Below are positions 16,472 through 24,232 of a stretch of 64,000 nt of DNA, one piece after another. The stretch is from Streptomyces rapamycinicus NRRL 5491 (lineage in GTDB: Bacteria; Actinomycetota; Actinomycetes; Streptomycetales; Streptomycetaceae): contig NZ_CP085193.1 of NCBI RefSeq assembly GCF_024298965.1, positions 11,284,001 to 11,348,000 on the forward strand, in the 5' to 3' direction. The notes under the pieces are model-generated. The model searched no databases. It was given only the letters and a program-made list of their open reading frames with translations, and was not told the DNA's origin. A program made the translations under genes and the position numbers. Position 1 is the stretch's first letter. Each line of letters starts with the position of its first letter.

Positions 16472-17407
16472 TCACTTCCGCGTGGCGATCCGCATGAAGG
16501 TGATGGAGTTGGCCGGGAAGGTGTAGCTGAAGGTGCTGTCCACGCCGTCGAACGTGGAGTTGCCCGGCTTGATGGGCTGATCGGACGCGGTGTTCACCGC
16601 GTCCGGGGCGCCCTGGAGCGTGGTCAGCCGTGCGGTCCGCCGGGCCTTGATCCCCTGGCCGAGGTCGATCCGGGTGCGGGCGGCGGCGTCCTGGGCGTTG
16701 ACCACCTTGACGATGGGCTCACCGGTGGCCTTGTCGCGGGTCACCACCTGGCGGAACGGCTCGGCCACCTTGTCATCGGTGAACGCGCCCCACTTCTTCC
16801 TGTCCAGGTACAGCGTCACCTGCCGGCCGCGGACCTCGATCCGCAGGTCGTACGCCCGGCCCGTCTCGATCTTCGTGCCGTCCTCGGCCATCGTCTGCTT
16901 GGCGCCGTCCGTGGCCTTCTCCACGGCGGACCGGGTATTGCCCCAGCCGCCGAGGTTCCACCAGTAGTAGTTGCCGGTGTCCTTGACCCCGAAGGCGATG
17001 AGGAAGCCCTCGCTGCCCGCGCGCTTGGTGGCCTTCAGCTTCAGGTCGTAGTTCTGCCAGCCGCTGTCGCCCGCGGTGACCATGGTGTTCTCGGCGGCGG
17101 TGTCGGACTGGACGTACGCGCCGTCCCGCACCTGCCAGGAGCCGGTCCCGGTGGCCTTGGTCCACTTGCCGTCGCCGCCGGAGAAGTCGTCGCTCAGCAG
17201 GGTGGACCCGTCCGCCGAGGTGACCTGGACATCGTCGTACGCGGCGCCGGTGGCCCAGGTGGACAGGCCGACGGCGCCGGTGATCGGGCCGGAGGGGAGG
17301 GACGGGGTGGCGGGCGCCCGGCTCGGCACCACCTGGTCCCCGACGTTGTTCATGAACAGTTTCTGGGACTTCGAACGGACGATAGGCAGGGGACCGACGG
17401 GCGTCAA
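16472..17407 (-). pseudogene. 5'-truncated alpha-L-arabinofuranosidase (GH51-type), catalytic domain lost
   Basis: From about 17365 to the stop the protein reads like the C-terminal third of secreted streptomycete arabinofuranosidases. It has QKLFMNNVGDQVVPS, a lectin-like domain (DDVQVTSADGSTLL to about residue 210) and the C-terminal beta domain ending SFSYTFPANSITFMRI. The (beta/alpha)8 catalytic domain with its two glutamates, and any signal peptide, are missing. The first 14 residues of the frame do not fit the family, so the breakpoint is near 17365. The LacI gene lies only 17 bases upstream. A deletion that fused its surroundings to the remnant is the simplest explanation. Translation from a start inside is possible, but no enzyme activity is expected. 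Confidence 0.78.
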
Positions 17408-17424
17408 TGGCCGGTGCGCGACGG

Positions 17425-18432
17425 TCAGTCGGCCGGACGCGGCGGCGCCGTCGTACCGCGGACCTCGAGGACCGGGGCAGTGAGTGCCACCTCGCCGGGG
17501 CGGGCGGGGTCGGCGATCCGGTCGAGCAGCCGCCGCGCGGCGCGGCGGCCGATGTCATGACCGGCGTTGTCCACGGTGGTGAGCCACAGATGGCGCAGCC
17601 GCGCGAGATAGGTGTTGTCGTAGCCGACGAGGGAGAGGTCGCCCGGCACCCGCAGGCCCAGCTCCTCGGCGGCCGACAGGGCGCCCACCCCCGCCATGTC
17701 GTTGAACGCGAAGACGGCGGTGGGCCGGTGCGGCGCGCCCAGCAGCCGGACCGTGGCCCGGTAGCCGCCCTCCTCGGTCAGATCGCCCTGCTCCACGGTC
17801 GCCGACCCGGACAGGCCGTGCTCGCGCATGACCGCCTCGAAGCCACGGCGGCGCAGTTCGCCCACCACGCCCTGCCCCGCGATATGCGCGATGTGCCGGT
17901 GGCCCAGGCCGATGAGGTGCTCGGTGGCCAGGCGGGCGCCCAGCTCGTCGTCGCCCGCGACGACGTCCACGTTCGGCAACACGGGCTCGCGGGTGCCCGC
18001 GACCACCGTGGGCACCCGCGCGGCCGCCGTGCGCACCGCCGCCGGGTCCGGGAGCGTGCCCACGGCGATCAGGCCGTCCACCCGCAGCTCGGTGAAGGTG
18101 TGGGTGAGGTCCTCGCCGAGCCGCCGGTTGAGCCGGCCGTCGGCCAGCAGGGTGCGCAGACCGCTCGCGTACAGCTCGGAGTTGAGGCCGTCGAGCAGCT
18201 CCACGAACCAGGGGTTGCGCAGATCGTTGAGGAGCACCCCGACGGTCCGGGTGCGCCGCTCGCTGAGGCTGCGCGCGGCGGCGTTGGGCCGGTAGCCGAG
18301 CTCCTCGACGGCGGCCAGAACGGCCCGCCGCTTCTCGGGGCGCACCTGCTGGGAGCCGCGCAGCACCAGGGAGACCAGCGACTTCGACACTCCGGCCCGT
18401 TCGGCGACATCGCGGATCGTCGGTGGTCTCAT
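17425..18432 (-). CDS. LacI-family sugar-responsive repressor
   Basis: 335 residues. The helix-turn-helix is IRDVAERAGVSKSLVSLVL, followed by the hinge YRPNAAARSL and a periplasmic-binding-protein-like core (VGVLLNDLRNPWF, AVFAFNDMAG, GDLSLVGYDN). It is divergent from the Gfo/Idh/MocA dehydrogenase at 18556. One copy of an operator-like 12-mer lies 5 bases upstream of its own ATG and a second lies 26 bases before the dehydrogenase ATG. So it probably represses both itself and the dehydrogenase, with a sugar as inducer. The arabinofuranosidase remnant directly downstream suggests a pentose or pentosan link. Confidence 0.94.
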   Translation of the reverse strand: MRPPTIRDVAERAGVSKSLVSLVLRGSQQVRPEKRRAVLAAVEELGYRPNAAARSLSERRTRTVGVLLNDLRNPWFVELLDGLNSELYASGLRTLLADGRLNRRLGEDLTHTFTELRVDGLIAVGTLPDPAAVRTAAARVPTVVAGTREPVLPNVDVVAGDDELGARLATEHLIGLGHRHIAHIAGQGVVGELRRRGFEAVMREHGLSGSATVEQGDLTEEGGYRATVRLLGAPHRPTAVFAFNDMAGVGALSAAEELGLRVPGDLSLVGYDNTYLARLRHLWLTTVDNAGHDIGRRAARRLLDRIADPARPGEVALTAPVLEVRGTTAPPRPAD

Positions 18433-18436
18433 GGTC

Positions 18437-18448
18437 TGGACCGTTCCA
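18437..18448. promoter_or_regulatory. LacI operator 1 (TGGACCGTTCCA)
   Basis: Near-palindromic 12-mer just upstream of the repressor start codon. It is the exact reverse complement of the site at 18519-18530, which strongly suggests that both bind the same repressor. Confidence 0.75.
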
Positions 18449-18463
18449 CAGGGCGGATGCGGT

Positions 18464-18480
18464 TGTCAAAGGGGTTGACA
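18464..18480. promoter_or_regulatory. Back-to-back -35 elements of the divergent promoters
   Basis: TGTCAA-AGGGG-TTGACA: a perfect TTGACA on the plus strand (18475-18480) and another on the minus strand (18469-18464). Transcription start sites would fall close to the two operators. The -10 elements are poor matches. Confidence 0.55.
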
Positions 18481-18518
18481 CCTGCGAGGAGGACTTTCAG
18501 TGTGGGCCGGGAGAGATC

Positions 18519-18530
18519 TGGAACGGTCCA
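18519..18530. promoter_or_regulatory. LacI operator 2 (TGGAACGGTCCA)
   Basis: Reverse complement of operator 1, centred 82 bases from it and located downstream of the predicted rightward transcription start. It is well placed to block the dehydrogenase promoter. Confidence 0.75.
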
Positions 18531-18555
18531 AAGAAGGTTTCGAAGAAGGGCAGTC

Positions 18556-19710
18556 ATGGTGAGTACGCTCGGGGTCGCCGTCGTGGGATTCGGCTGGATG
18601 GGACGGGTGCACACCCAGGCGTACGTCCGGCTGCCGCACCACTTCCCGCAGCTGTCCGTACGGCCCGAACTGGTCGCCGTCGCCGACGAGGTGCCCGGCC
18701 GGGCCGAGGAGGCCGCCGGGCGGTACGGGTTCGCCACCGCCGCCCGGGACTGGCAGGAGGTCGCCGCGGACCCCCGGGTCCAGGCGGTGAGCATCGCCGC
18801 GCCGAACTTCCTGCACCGCGAGATCGGCGTCGCCATGGCCCGGGCGGGCAAGCACATCTGGATCGAGAAGCCCGTCGGGCTCACCGCCGACGACGCCCGC
18901 GCGGTCGCCGTGGCCGTGGCCGGGGCCGGGGTCCAGGGCGCGGTCGGCTTCAACTACCGCAACGCACCCGCCGTCCAGACCGCCCGTGCCATGATCGCCG
19001 CCGGGGAGATCGGCACCGTCACCCACGCCCGCGTCCGCCTCTTCAGCGACTACGCCGCCCACCCCGAAGGTGCCCTGACCTGGCGGTACGAACGTGCGCG
19101 CGGCGGCAGCGGAGTGCTGGGCGACCTCGCCTCGCACGGGGTGGACCTGGCCCGTTTCCTGCTCGGCGAGATCGACGCGCTGACCGCCGACACCGCCGTG
19201 TTCGTGCCCGAGCGGGCCCGCCCCACGGGCGCCACCGCCGGTCACACCCGGGCCACCGGCGGCGAGCTGGGCCCGGTGGAGAACGAGGACTACGTCTCCT
19301 GTCTGCTGCGCTTCGCCTCCGGCGCGCGTGGGGTGCTGGAGGCCTGCCGGGTCTCGGTCGGCGAACAGAACACCTACGGCTTCGAGATCCACGGCACCAA
19401 GGGCGCGGTCTTCTGGGACTTCCGGCGCATGGGCGAACTCGGCGTCAGCCGCGGCACCGCGTACCAGGACCAGCCCGTCTCCACCGTGTACATCGGCCCC
19501 GGGCACGGCGAGTACGCCGCCTTCCAACCCGGCTCGGCCAACGGCATGGGCTATGACGATCTGAAGGTGATCGAGGCGTACCACTTCCTGCGCTCCATCG
19601 CCGAGGGCACCGCCCACGGCGCCACCCTGGACGACGCCGTGCACAGCGCCACCATGCTGGACGCCATGACCCGCTCCGCCGACCTGGGCACTTGGGTGAG
19701 CCCCGGCTGA
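18556..19710 (+). CDS. Gfo/Idh/MocA-family sugar dehydrogenase
   Basis: 384 residues. The Rossmann motif VVGFGWMGRVH is at the N-terminus, the EKPVGL segment (conserved lysine) near residue 111, and the second domain has the catalytic pattern DLASHGVDLARFLLG. The family oxidises or reduces sugars and inositols with NAD(P). AAGGG precedes the ATG. It is divergent from the LacI repressor with an operator in its leader, so it should be sugar-induced. A pentose or hexose derivative is likely. It is the only intact enzyme left of what may have been a larger glycan-use locus. Confidence 0.9.
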   Translation: MVSTLGVAVVGFGWMGRVHTQAYVRLPHHFPQLSVRPELVAVADEVPGRAEEAAGRYGFATAARDWQEVAADPRVQAVSIAAPNFLHREIGVAMARAGKHIWIEKPVGLTADDARAVAVAVAGAGVQGAVGFNYRNAPAVQTARAMIAAGEIGTVTHARVRLFSDYAAHPEGALTWRYERARGGSGVLGDLASHGVDLARFLLGEIDALTADTAVFVPERARPTGATAGHTRATGGELGPVENEDYVSCLLRFASGARGVLEACRVSVGEQNTYGFEIHGTKGAVFWDFRRMGELGVSRGTAYQDQPVSTVYIGPGHGEYAAFQPGSANGMGYDDLKVIEAYHFLRSIAEGTAHGATLDDAVHSATMLDAMTRSADLGTWVSPG

Positions 19711-19838
19711 GCGAAGCGGCGGACGCCAGGGCGACTTCCGGCTCACGGTGGCCGCGGTGAGCACGCGGGGCCGAACCGACGTACTGGAGGGGGCGGGGAA
19801 CCGCGCCACGCACCCTCGACGCCGGAGGTACCTCACCC

Positions 19839-20852
19839 GTGACCACCTCGACCGAAGCGGCCCCGACCGGGGCCGGCCGCCGCGACGCGGGCGATCCGCG
19901 GGGCGGGCGGTTCGATTCCTCCCTCGGCCTCATCATGCTGCTGCTCCTGGTGGTGGTCGCGCAGGGGCCGGTCCGCCGGGCGCTGTCGGCTCCGGTGGCG
20001 CAGAGCTGGATGACCGTGTTCACCGCGGTGGTTCTCCAGGCCCTGCCCTTCCTCGTCATCGGGGTGCTGCTGTCGGCGCTCATCGCGGTGTTCGTCCCGC
20101 CGTCGTTCTTCGCCCGCGCGCTGCCGCGGCGGCCCGCCGTCGCGGTGCCGGTGGCGGGCGTGGCCGGGGCGGTGCTGCCCGGCTGTGAATGCGCCTCGGT
20201 ACCGGTGGCGGGGGCGCTGGTGCGGCGGGGCGTCACTCCGGCGGCGGCGCTCGCGTTCCTGCTGTCCGCCCCGGCGATCAACCCGATCGTGCTGACCGCC
20301 ACCGCCGTCGCGTTCCCCCGCCAGCCGCAGATGGTGCTCGCCCGGTTCGTGGCGAGTCTGTTCGTGGCGTGCGCGATGGGCTGGCTGTGGCAGCGGCTGG
20401 GGCGGGCCGACTGGCTGCGCCCACCGGCCCGCCCCGCCTTCCACGGCCACGGAAAGGGCGCCGCGTTCTGGGCGTCCGTACGCCACGATGTGATGCACGC
20501 CGGTGGCTTCCTCGTCGTCGGCGCCATGGCCGCGGCCACCCTCAAGGCCGTGGTCCCGGCGAGCTGGCTGCGCGGCGCCGCCGATGACCCGGGCGTGTCG
20601 ATCCTGGCCCTGGCGGTCCTCGCGGTGCTGCTGTCGATCTGCTCCGAGGCCGACGCCTTCGTGGCCGCGTCCCTGTCGCAGTTCTCGCTCACCGCCCGGC
20701 TGGCGTTCCTCGTCGTCGGCCCGATGATCGACCTGAAGCTGTTCGCCATGCAGACCGGCACGTTCGGCCGCGGTTTCGCGCTGCGGTTCGCGCCCGCCAC
20801 CTTCGTCCTCGCCATCCTGGTGTCGACCCTGGTCGGGGCGGTGCTGCTGTGA
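19839..20852 (+). CDS. YraQ/DUF318-type permease
   Basis: 337 residues, eight or so membrane helices. The conserved PGCECASVPVAGALVRRG (cysteines within a membrane re-entrant segment) and LLSAPAINPIVL are hallmarks of this permease family, a second such motif being CSEADAFVAASL. Family members are linked to export of metal or organo-arsenic compounds, though the substrate here is open. Start GTG follows GGAGGT at 19823-19828. Its TGA overlaps the GTG of the next gene, so the two products are made together and probably form one membrane complex. Confidence 0.85.
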   Translation: MTTSTEAAPTGAGRRDAGDPRGGRFDSSLGLIMLLLLVVVAQGPVRRALSAPVAQSWMTVFTAVVLQALPFLVIGVLLSALIAVFVPPSFFARALPRRPAVAVPVAGVAGAVLPGCECASVPVAGALVRRGVTPAAALAFLLSAPAINPIVLTATAVAFPRQPQMVLARFVASLFVACAMGWLWQRLGRADWLRPPARPAFHGHGKGAAFWASVRHDVMHAGGFLVVGAMAAATLKAVVPASWLRGAADDPGVSILALAVLAVLLSICSEADAFVAASLSQFSLTARLAFLVVGPMIDLKLFAMQTGTFGRGFALRFAPATFVLAILVSTLVGAVLL

Positions 20853-21664
20853 ACCGGAAGGCTCAGGCGATCGTGCTGTTCCTGGTCGGCGGGGCGGTGC
20901 TGCGGGCCGGATCCACCGACCTCTATCTGCGCTATGTGAAGGCGGGGCTGCGCCCGCTGCTCCTCGCGGCCGGTGTCGTCCTGATGGCGGCCGCCGTGGC
21001 CACCGTCTGGTACGAGCGGCGGCCGCGCCCGGCCGGCGAGGACGCGAGGGAGGGCGAAGACGGCCACGGTAAGGGCGAAGACGGCCACGGTGACGACGAA
21101 GACGGCCACGGTGAGGGCGAGGGTGGCAACGCTGAGGGCGAAGACGGCCACGCCCACCGGGAACCACGTGTCTCCTGGCTCCTCGTGCTCCCGCTGTTCG
21201 CCCTCATCCTGGTGGTGCCGCCCGCGCTCGGCTCGTACACCGCCATGCACACCGGCACGGCGCTGCAACGCCCTTGGGGCTTCCCCGCCCTCCCCGCCGG
21301 GGACCCGCTGCCGCTCAATGTGGCCGACTACGCCGGGCGCGCGGTGTACGACCACGGGCGCTCCCTGGAACACCGAAGGGTCAAGATCACCGGCTTCGTC
21401 GCCCTCGACGGCCACGGCGCCCCGTATCTCGTCCGGATGGCGCTCAACTGCTGCGCCGCCGACGCCCAGCCCGTCAAGATCGGCCTGACCGGGCGGATCC
21501 CCGCGGTGCTGGAACCCGACACCTGGCTCCAGGTCATCGGCACCTACACCCGCAAACGGACCAAGGACCCGGTGGGCGGTGGCGCCATCCCGTACCTCGA
21601 GGTCAGCCGGTCCAGGCCGGTCCCGGCCCCGCGCGATCCGTACGACGAGAGCTGGAACGGCTGA
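20849..21664 (+). CDS. TIGR03943/YcgQ-like membrane protein with acidic His-rich repeat
   Basis: 271 residues, GTG start inside the stop of the permease gene. Two N-terminal helices (7-22 and 35-54) are followed by an acidic loop with five 7-residue repeats of the type EGEDGHG (residues 68-102), one more helix, and a C-terminal OB-like domain containing NCCAADAQPVKIGL and WLQVIGTY. In this family the permease partner is almost always adjacent, as here. The His/Asp/Glu loop looks like a metal-binding tether. A metal-handling role is inferred; no metalloregulator site was seen upstream. Confidence 0.83.
   Translation: MNRKAQAIVLFLVGGAVLRAGSTDLYLRYVKAGLRPLLLAAGVVLMAAAVATVWYERRPRPAGEDAREGEDGHGKGEDGHGDDEDGHGEGEGGNAEGEDGHAHREPRVSWLLVLPLFALILVVPPALGSYTAMHTGTALQRPWGFPALPAGDPLPLNVADYAGRAVYDHGRSLEHRRVKITGFVALDGHGAPYLVRMALNCCAADAQPVKIGLTGRIPAVLEPDTWLQVIGTYTRKRTKDPVGGGAIPYLEVSRSRPVPAPRDPYDESWNG
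21050..21154 (+). repeat. Five 21-base tandem repeats inside the TIGR03943-like gene
   Basis: Unit is close to GAGGGCGAAGACGGCCACGG plus one base; copies 1, 2, 3 and 5 are nearly identical and copy 4 is degenerate. It encodes the acidic His-rich loop and stays in frame when the copy number changes. Confidence 0.9.
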
Positions 21665-21821
21665 ACGACGGGAGCCGGAACGGCTGAGGGCTGACCGTTC
21701 GTCAGGCCACCTCGTGCCGCCTCGCCACCCGGCCGATACAATCCGCCGCGCGGCTGCTGATCTTGGGGCAGTGGGCGGCCGACCACAGGAGTTCCCCCTG
21801 CCACCACCCTGGGAGTCGACC

Positions 21822-22832
21822 ATGGAACACACCCCGCCCGTACGGACGGCCACCGCACCACTCGGGCCACCACCGCCGTTCGACCCGGAACTCACCACGG
21901 CGCTCGCGGCCATCTACGAGCTCCTGCCGCCCGGCGGCTCCGGGGCCGATCCGGGCGCGACGCCCCCTCAGAACGTGCCCGGCATGGAGCCGGTGACGAA
22001 CGAGGCCCTGGAGCGCGACGGGGTGTTCCGGGTCGAGGAGCGGTCCGTCCCCGGCCCGGTGGGCGCGCCGGACGTCTCCCTGCTGATCTGCCGCTTGGCG
22101 GACGCGGCCACTCCGGTGCCCGCGCTCTACCACATCCACGGGGGCGGTATGACGGTCGGGGACAACCGCACGGGCGTGCCGGAGATGCTCGACCTCGCCC
22201 AGGAACTGCGGCTCTCCGTGGTCTCCGTCGAGTACCGCCTGGCCCCCGGGACCCAGCACCCCGGACCGGTCGAGGACTGCTACGCCGGTCTGGTGTGGAC
22301 GGCCGAACACGCCGCCGGGCTGGGCATGGACCCCGGGCGCCTCATCGTCGTCGGGGGCAGCGCCGGTGGCGGCCTCGCTGCCGCGGTCGCTCTGATGGCC
22401 CGGGACCGCGGCGGCCCCGCCCTGTTCGGGCAACTGCTGATGTGCCCCATGCTGGACGACCGCAACGACACGCCCTCCGCCCTGCAGATGGCGGGAGTCG
22501 GGGTGTGGGACAGGGCCGCCAACGAGGCCGGGTGGACCGCGCTGCTCGGCGCCGCACGCGGTGGTGACGACGTATCGCCCTACGCCGCACCGGCCCGGGC
22601 GACGGACCTGTCCGGTCTGCCTCCCGCGTTCATCGACGTGGGGGCCGCGGAAACCTTCCGCGACGAGGACGTCGACTACGCCGGCCGCATCTGGCGAGCC
22701 GGGGGACAGGCCGAACTGCACGTCTGGCCGGGTGCCTTCCACGGATTCTCGGGCATGGCACCGCAGGCGGCCGTCTCGCGGGACGCGCGGGCGGCGCGGC
22801 TGCGGTGGCTGCGCAGGCTCCTGGCCAACTGA
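21822..22832 (+). CDS. Alpha/beta hydrolase, hormone-sensitive-lipase-type esterase
   Basis: 336 residues. The oxyanion motif YHIHGGGM (near residue 107), the nucleophile motif VGGSAGGG (near 180), the acid in DVGAAETFRDED and the histidine in GAFHGF complete the catalytic set of HSL-family esterases. No signal peptide, so cytoplasmic. GGGAG at 21811-21815 supports the start. It is 157 bases after the TIGR03943-like gene and convergent with the luciferase-like gene 22 bases on. Substrate: short-chain esters; nothing more specific can be read. Confidence 0.9.
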   Translation: MEHTPPVRTATAPLGPPPPFDPELTTALAAIYELLPPGGSGADPGATPPQNVPGMEPVTNEALERDGVFRVEERSVPGPVGAPDVSLLICRLADAATPVPALYHIHGGGMTVGDNRTGVPEMLDLAQELRLSVVSVEYRLAPGTQHPGPVEDCYAGLVWTAEHAAGLGMDPGRLIVVGGSAGGGLAAAVALMARDRGGPALFGQLLMCPMLDDRNDTPSALQMAGVGVWDRAANEAGWTALLGAARGGDDVSPYAAPARATDLSGLPPAFIDVGAAETFRDEDVDYAGRIWRAGGQAELHVWPGAFHGFSGMAPQAAVSRDARAARLRWLRRLLAN

Positions 22833-22854
22833 CGGCCGGTGGTGGCGGGGCGGG

Positions 22855-23790
22855 TCAGATCAGCTCGGACAGCAGCCGAAGGGTCCGGCCGGCGGTCCGG
22901 TACGAGGCGCCGACGGGCAGCAACCGCAGCTGGACCTGGGTGACCCCCCAAGCGCGGTAGCGCTCCAGCCGCTCCCCCACCTCATCGAAGGAGCCGGCCA
23001 GCACGGGGGAGGGGCCGTCGGGCGATCCCCCGATGTTCCACAGGCCCCGGCTGGAGTAGTACCGCGTCACCACGCCGAACTCCTCGGTGGCCGCCCGGAC
23101 CCGGTCGGCCGAGGTGTCCACCACGCACAGCCGGTTGACCGCGATCGTGGGCGACCGCCCCTCGGGAAGATGCGCGAGATACCGTGCGCACTGGGCCCGC
23201 AGCAGCTCGTCCGCGTAGTTGGTGGCCGCGTAGTAGCCGTCCGCGAGGGTGGCGGCGCGCCGGGCGGCGGCTTCCCCCTGGCCGCCCACCAGCAGTTTCG
23301 GCCCGCCGGGCTGGACCGGAGCCGGAACCACGGGTGCCGGGGCGTCGGCGCCGCCCGGCGCGGCGGCGGTCCAGCTCCGGCGCACCTCGGTGAGCAGGTC
23401 GTCCAGGCTCGCTCCGCCGGGCCGGTCCGGGCCGCCCAGTCCGCCGCGGAGGTCCGGCGTGCCGAGGCCGAGGCCCAGGGTGAGCCTGCCGCCGCTGAGC
23501 TGATCGACGAGCGCGCCTTCATAGGCCAGCCGCCGCGGGTGGTAGCCGCGGGCGAGGAGCACGCCGGTGCCGAGCCGCAACGGGGTGAGGGCGGCGAGGT
23601 GGGCCAGGGTGATCAGAGCCGAGGGCAGATGGAACGCCTGCGGGGAGCGGTGGTAGCTCTCGCCCACCCACACCGATGTCACCCCGGTGGCGACGGCGTC
23701 GTTCAACAGGGGCTGTGCGGCGGCGAGTTGGTCGGACAGCGGCCGGGTGGACCCTAGATCCAGGGCCAGCCCGAAGGCGAGTTCGGACAT
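22855..23790 (-). CDS. LLM-class (luciferase-like) oxidoreductase
   Basis: 311 residues, TIM-barrel of the luciferase-like family: VTSVWVGESYHRSP near residue 38, LRLGTGV near 71, LVDQLSGGRLTLGLGLG near 94 and LLVGGQGEAAARRAATLADGY in the second half. These enzymes use F420 or FMN for oxidation or reduction. It is the last gene of the leftward IclR operon. Its ribosome-binding site GAGGAG overlaps the stop of the DUF35 gene 7 bases upstream. Inference: a redox step on the CoA- or acid-intermediate of the pathway. Confidence 0.88.
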   Translation of the reverse strand: MSELAFGLALDLGSTRPLSDQLAAAQPLLNDAVATGVTSVWVGESYHRSPQAFHLPSALITLAHLAALTPLRLGTGVLLARGYHPRRLAYEGALVDQLSGGRLTLGLGLGTPDLRGGLGGPDRPGGASLDDLLTEVRRSWTAAAPGGADAPAPVVPAPVQPGGPKLLVGGQGEAAARRAATLADGYYAATNYADELLRAQCARYLAHLPEGRSPTIAVNRLCVVDTSADRVRAATEEFGVVTRYYSSRGLWNIGGSPDGPSPVLAGSFDEVGERLERYRAWGVTQVQLRLLPVGASYRTAGRTLRLLSELI

Positions 23791-23797
23791 GGCGCGG

Positions 23798-24232
23798 CTA
23801 CTCCTCGATGACGGGTACGAACTGGGGCAGGGCCGTATCGGCCATTGCTTCCCCGGGCTCCTCGATCAACGTGTGCACCCGCCCGCCGATGCGGATGTCC
23901 TCCGGGCGGTCGGTGATCAGGCGGCCCATGACCCGTACGCCCTCGTCCAGGTCCACCAGCGTCACCGCGTACGGGGCGAGTCCGGTGAACCCCGCGGGGG
24001 CCCGGTGCACCACGGTGAAGCTGTACACGGTGCCGTGGCCGGACAGCGCCAGCTGCTCGACCGGGCCGCCGCAGTGGACGCACAGCAGACGGGGGTAGAA
24101 CTGGAGCCGGTCACAGTGGGTGCACCGCTGGCAGCTGCGGGCCCGGGCCGTGCGCACGGTGTCCCAGTACGCGTCGGCGTCAGGGGTGATCCTCGGCTTC
24201 GGCCGTGGGGCGCTGTCGCTCGGTGCGGTCAT
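23798..24232 (-). CDS. DUF35 / OB-fold zinc-ribbon protein
   Basis: 144 residues. A rubredoxin-like zinc ribbon (C37-x2-C40 and C51-x2-C54) is followed by an OB-fold with YSFTVVHRAPAGF and PYAVTLVDLDEGVRVMGRL. Such proteins are obligate partners of thiolase-like enzymes. The ATG overlaps the stop of the thiolase-like gene (ATGA), the usual arrangement of a stable complex. In steroid side-chain degradation the DUF35 part of ChsH2 is needed by the aldolase Ltp2; the pair here could work the same way. Confidence 0.9.
   Translation of the reverse strand: MTAPSDSAPRPKPRITPDADAYWDTVRTARARSCQRCTHCDRLQFYPRLLCVHCGGPVEQLALSGHGTVYSFTVVHRAPAGFTGLAPYAVTLVDLDEGVRVMGRLITDRPEDIRIGGRVHTLIEEPGEAMADTALPQFVPVIEE

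Noticed and set aside
19711..19838. Zur box before the permease/TIGR03943 pair
   Set aside because: Looked for a TGAAAAT-type dyad because such pairs are sometimes zinc-regulated; nothing AT-rich or palindromic of that kind is present.
22833..22854. Terminator between the esterase and the luciferase-like gene
   Set aside because: Only a 5-base CTGAC/GTCAG pair is seen in the 22-base gap; too weak to call.
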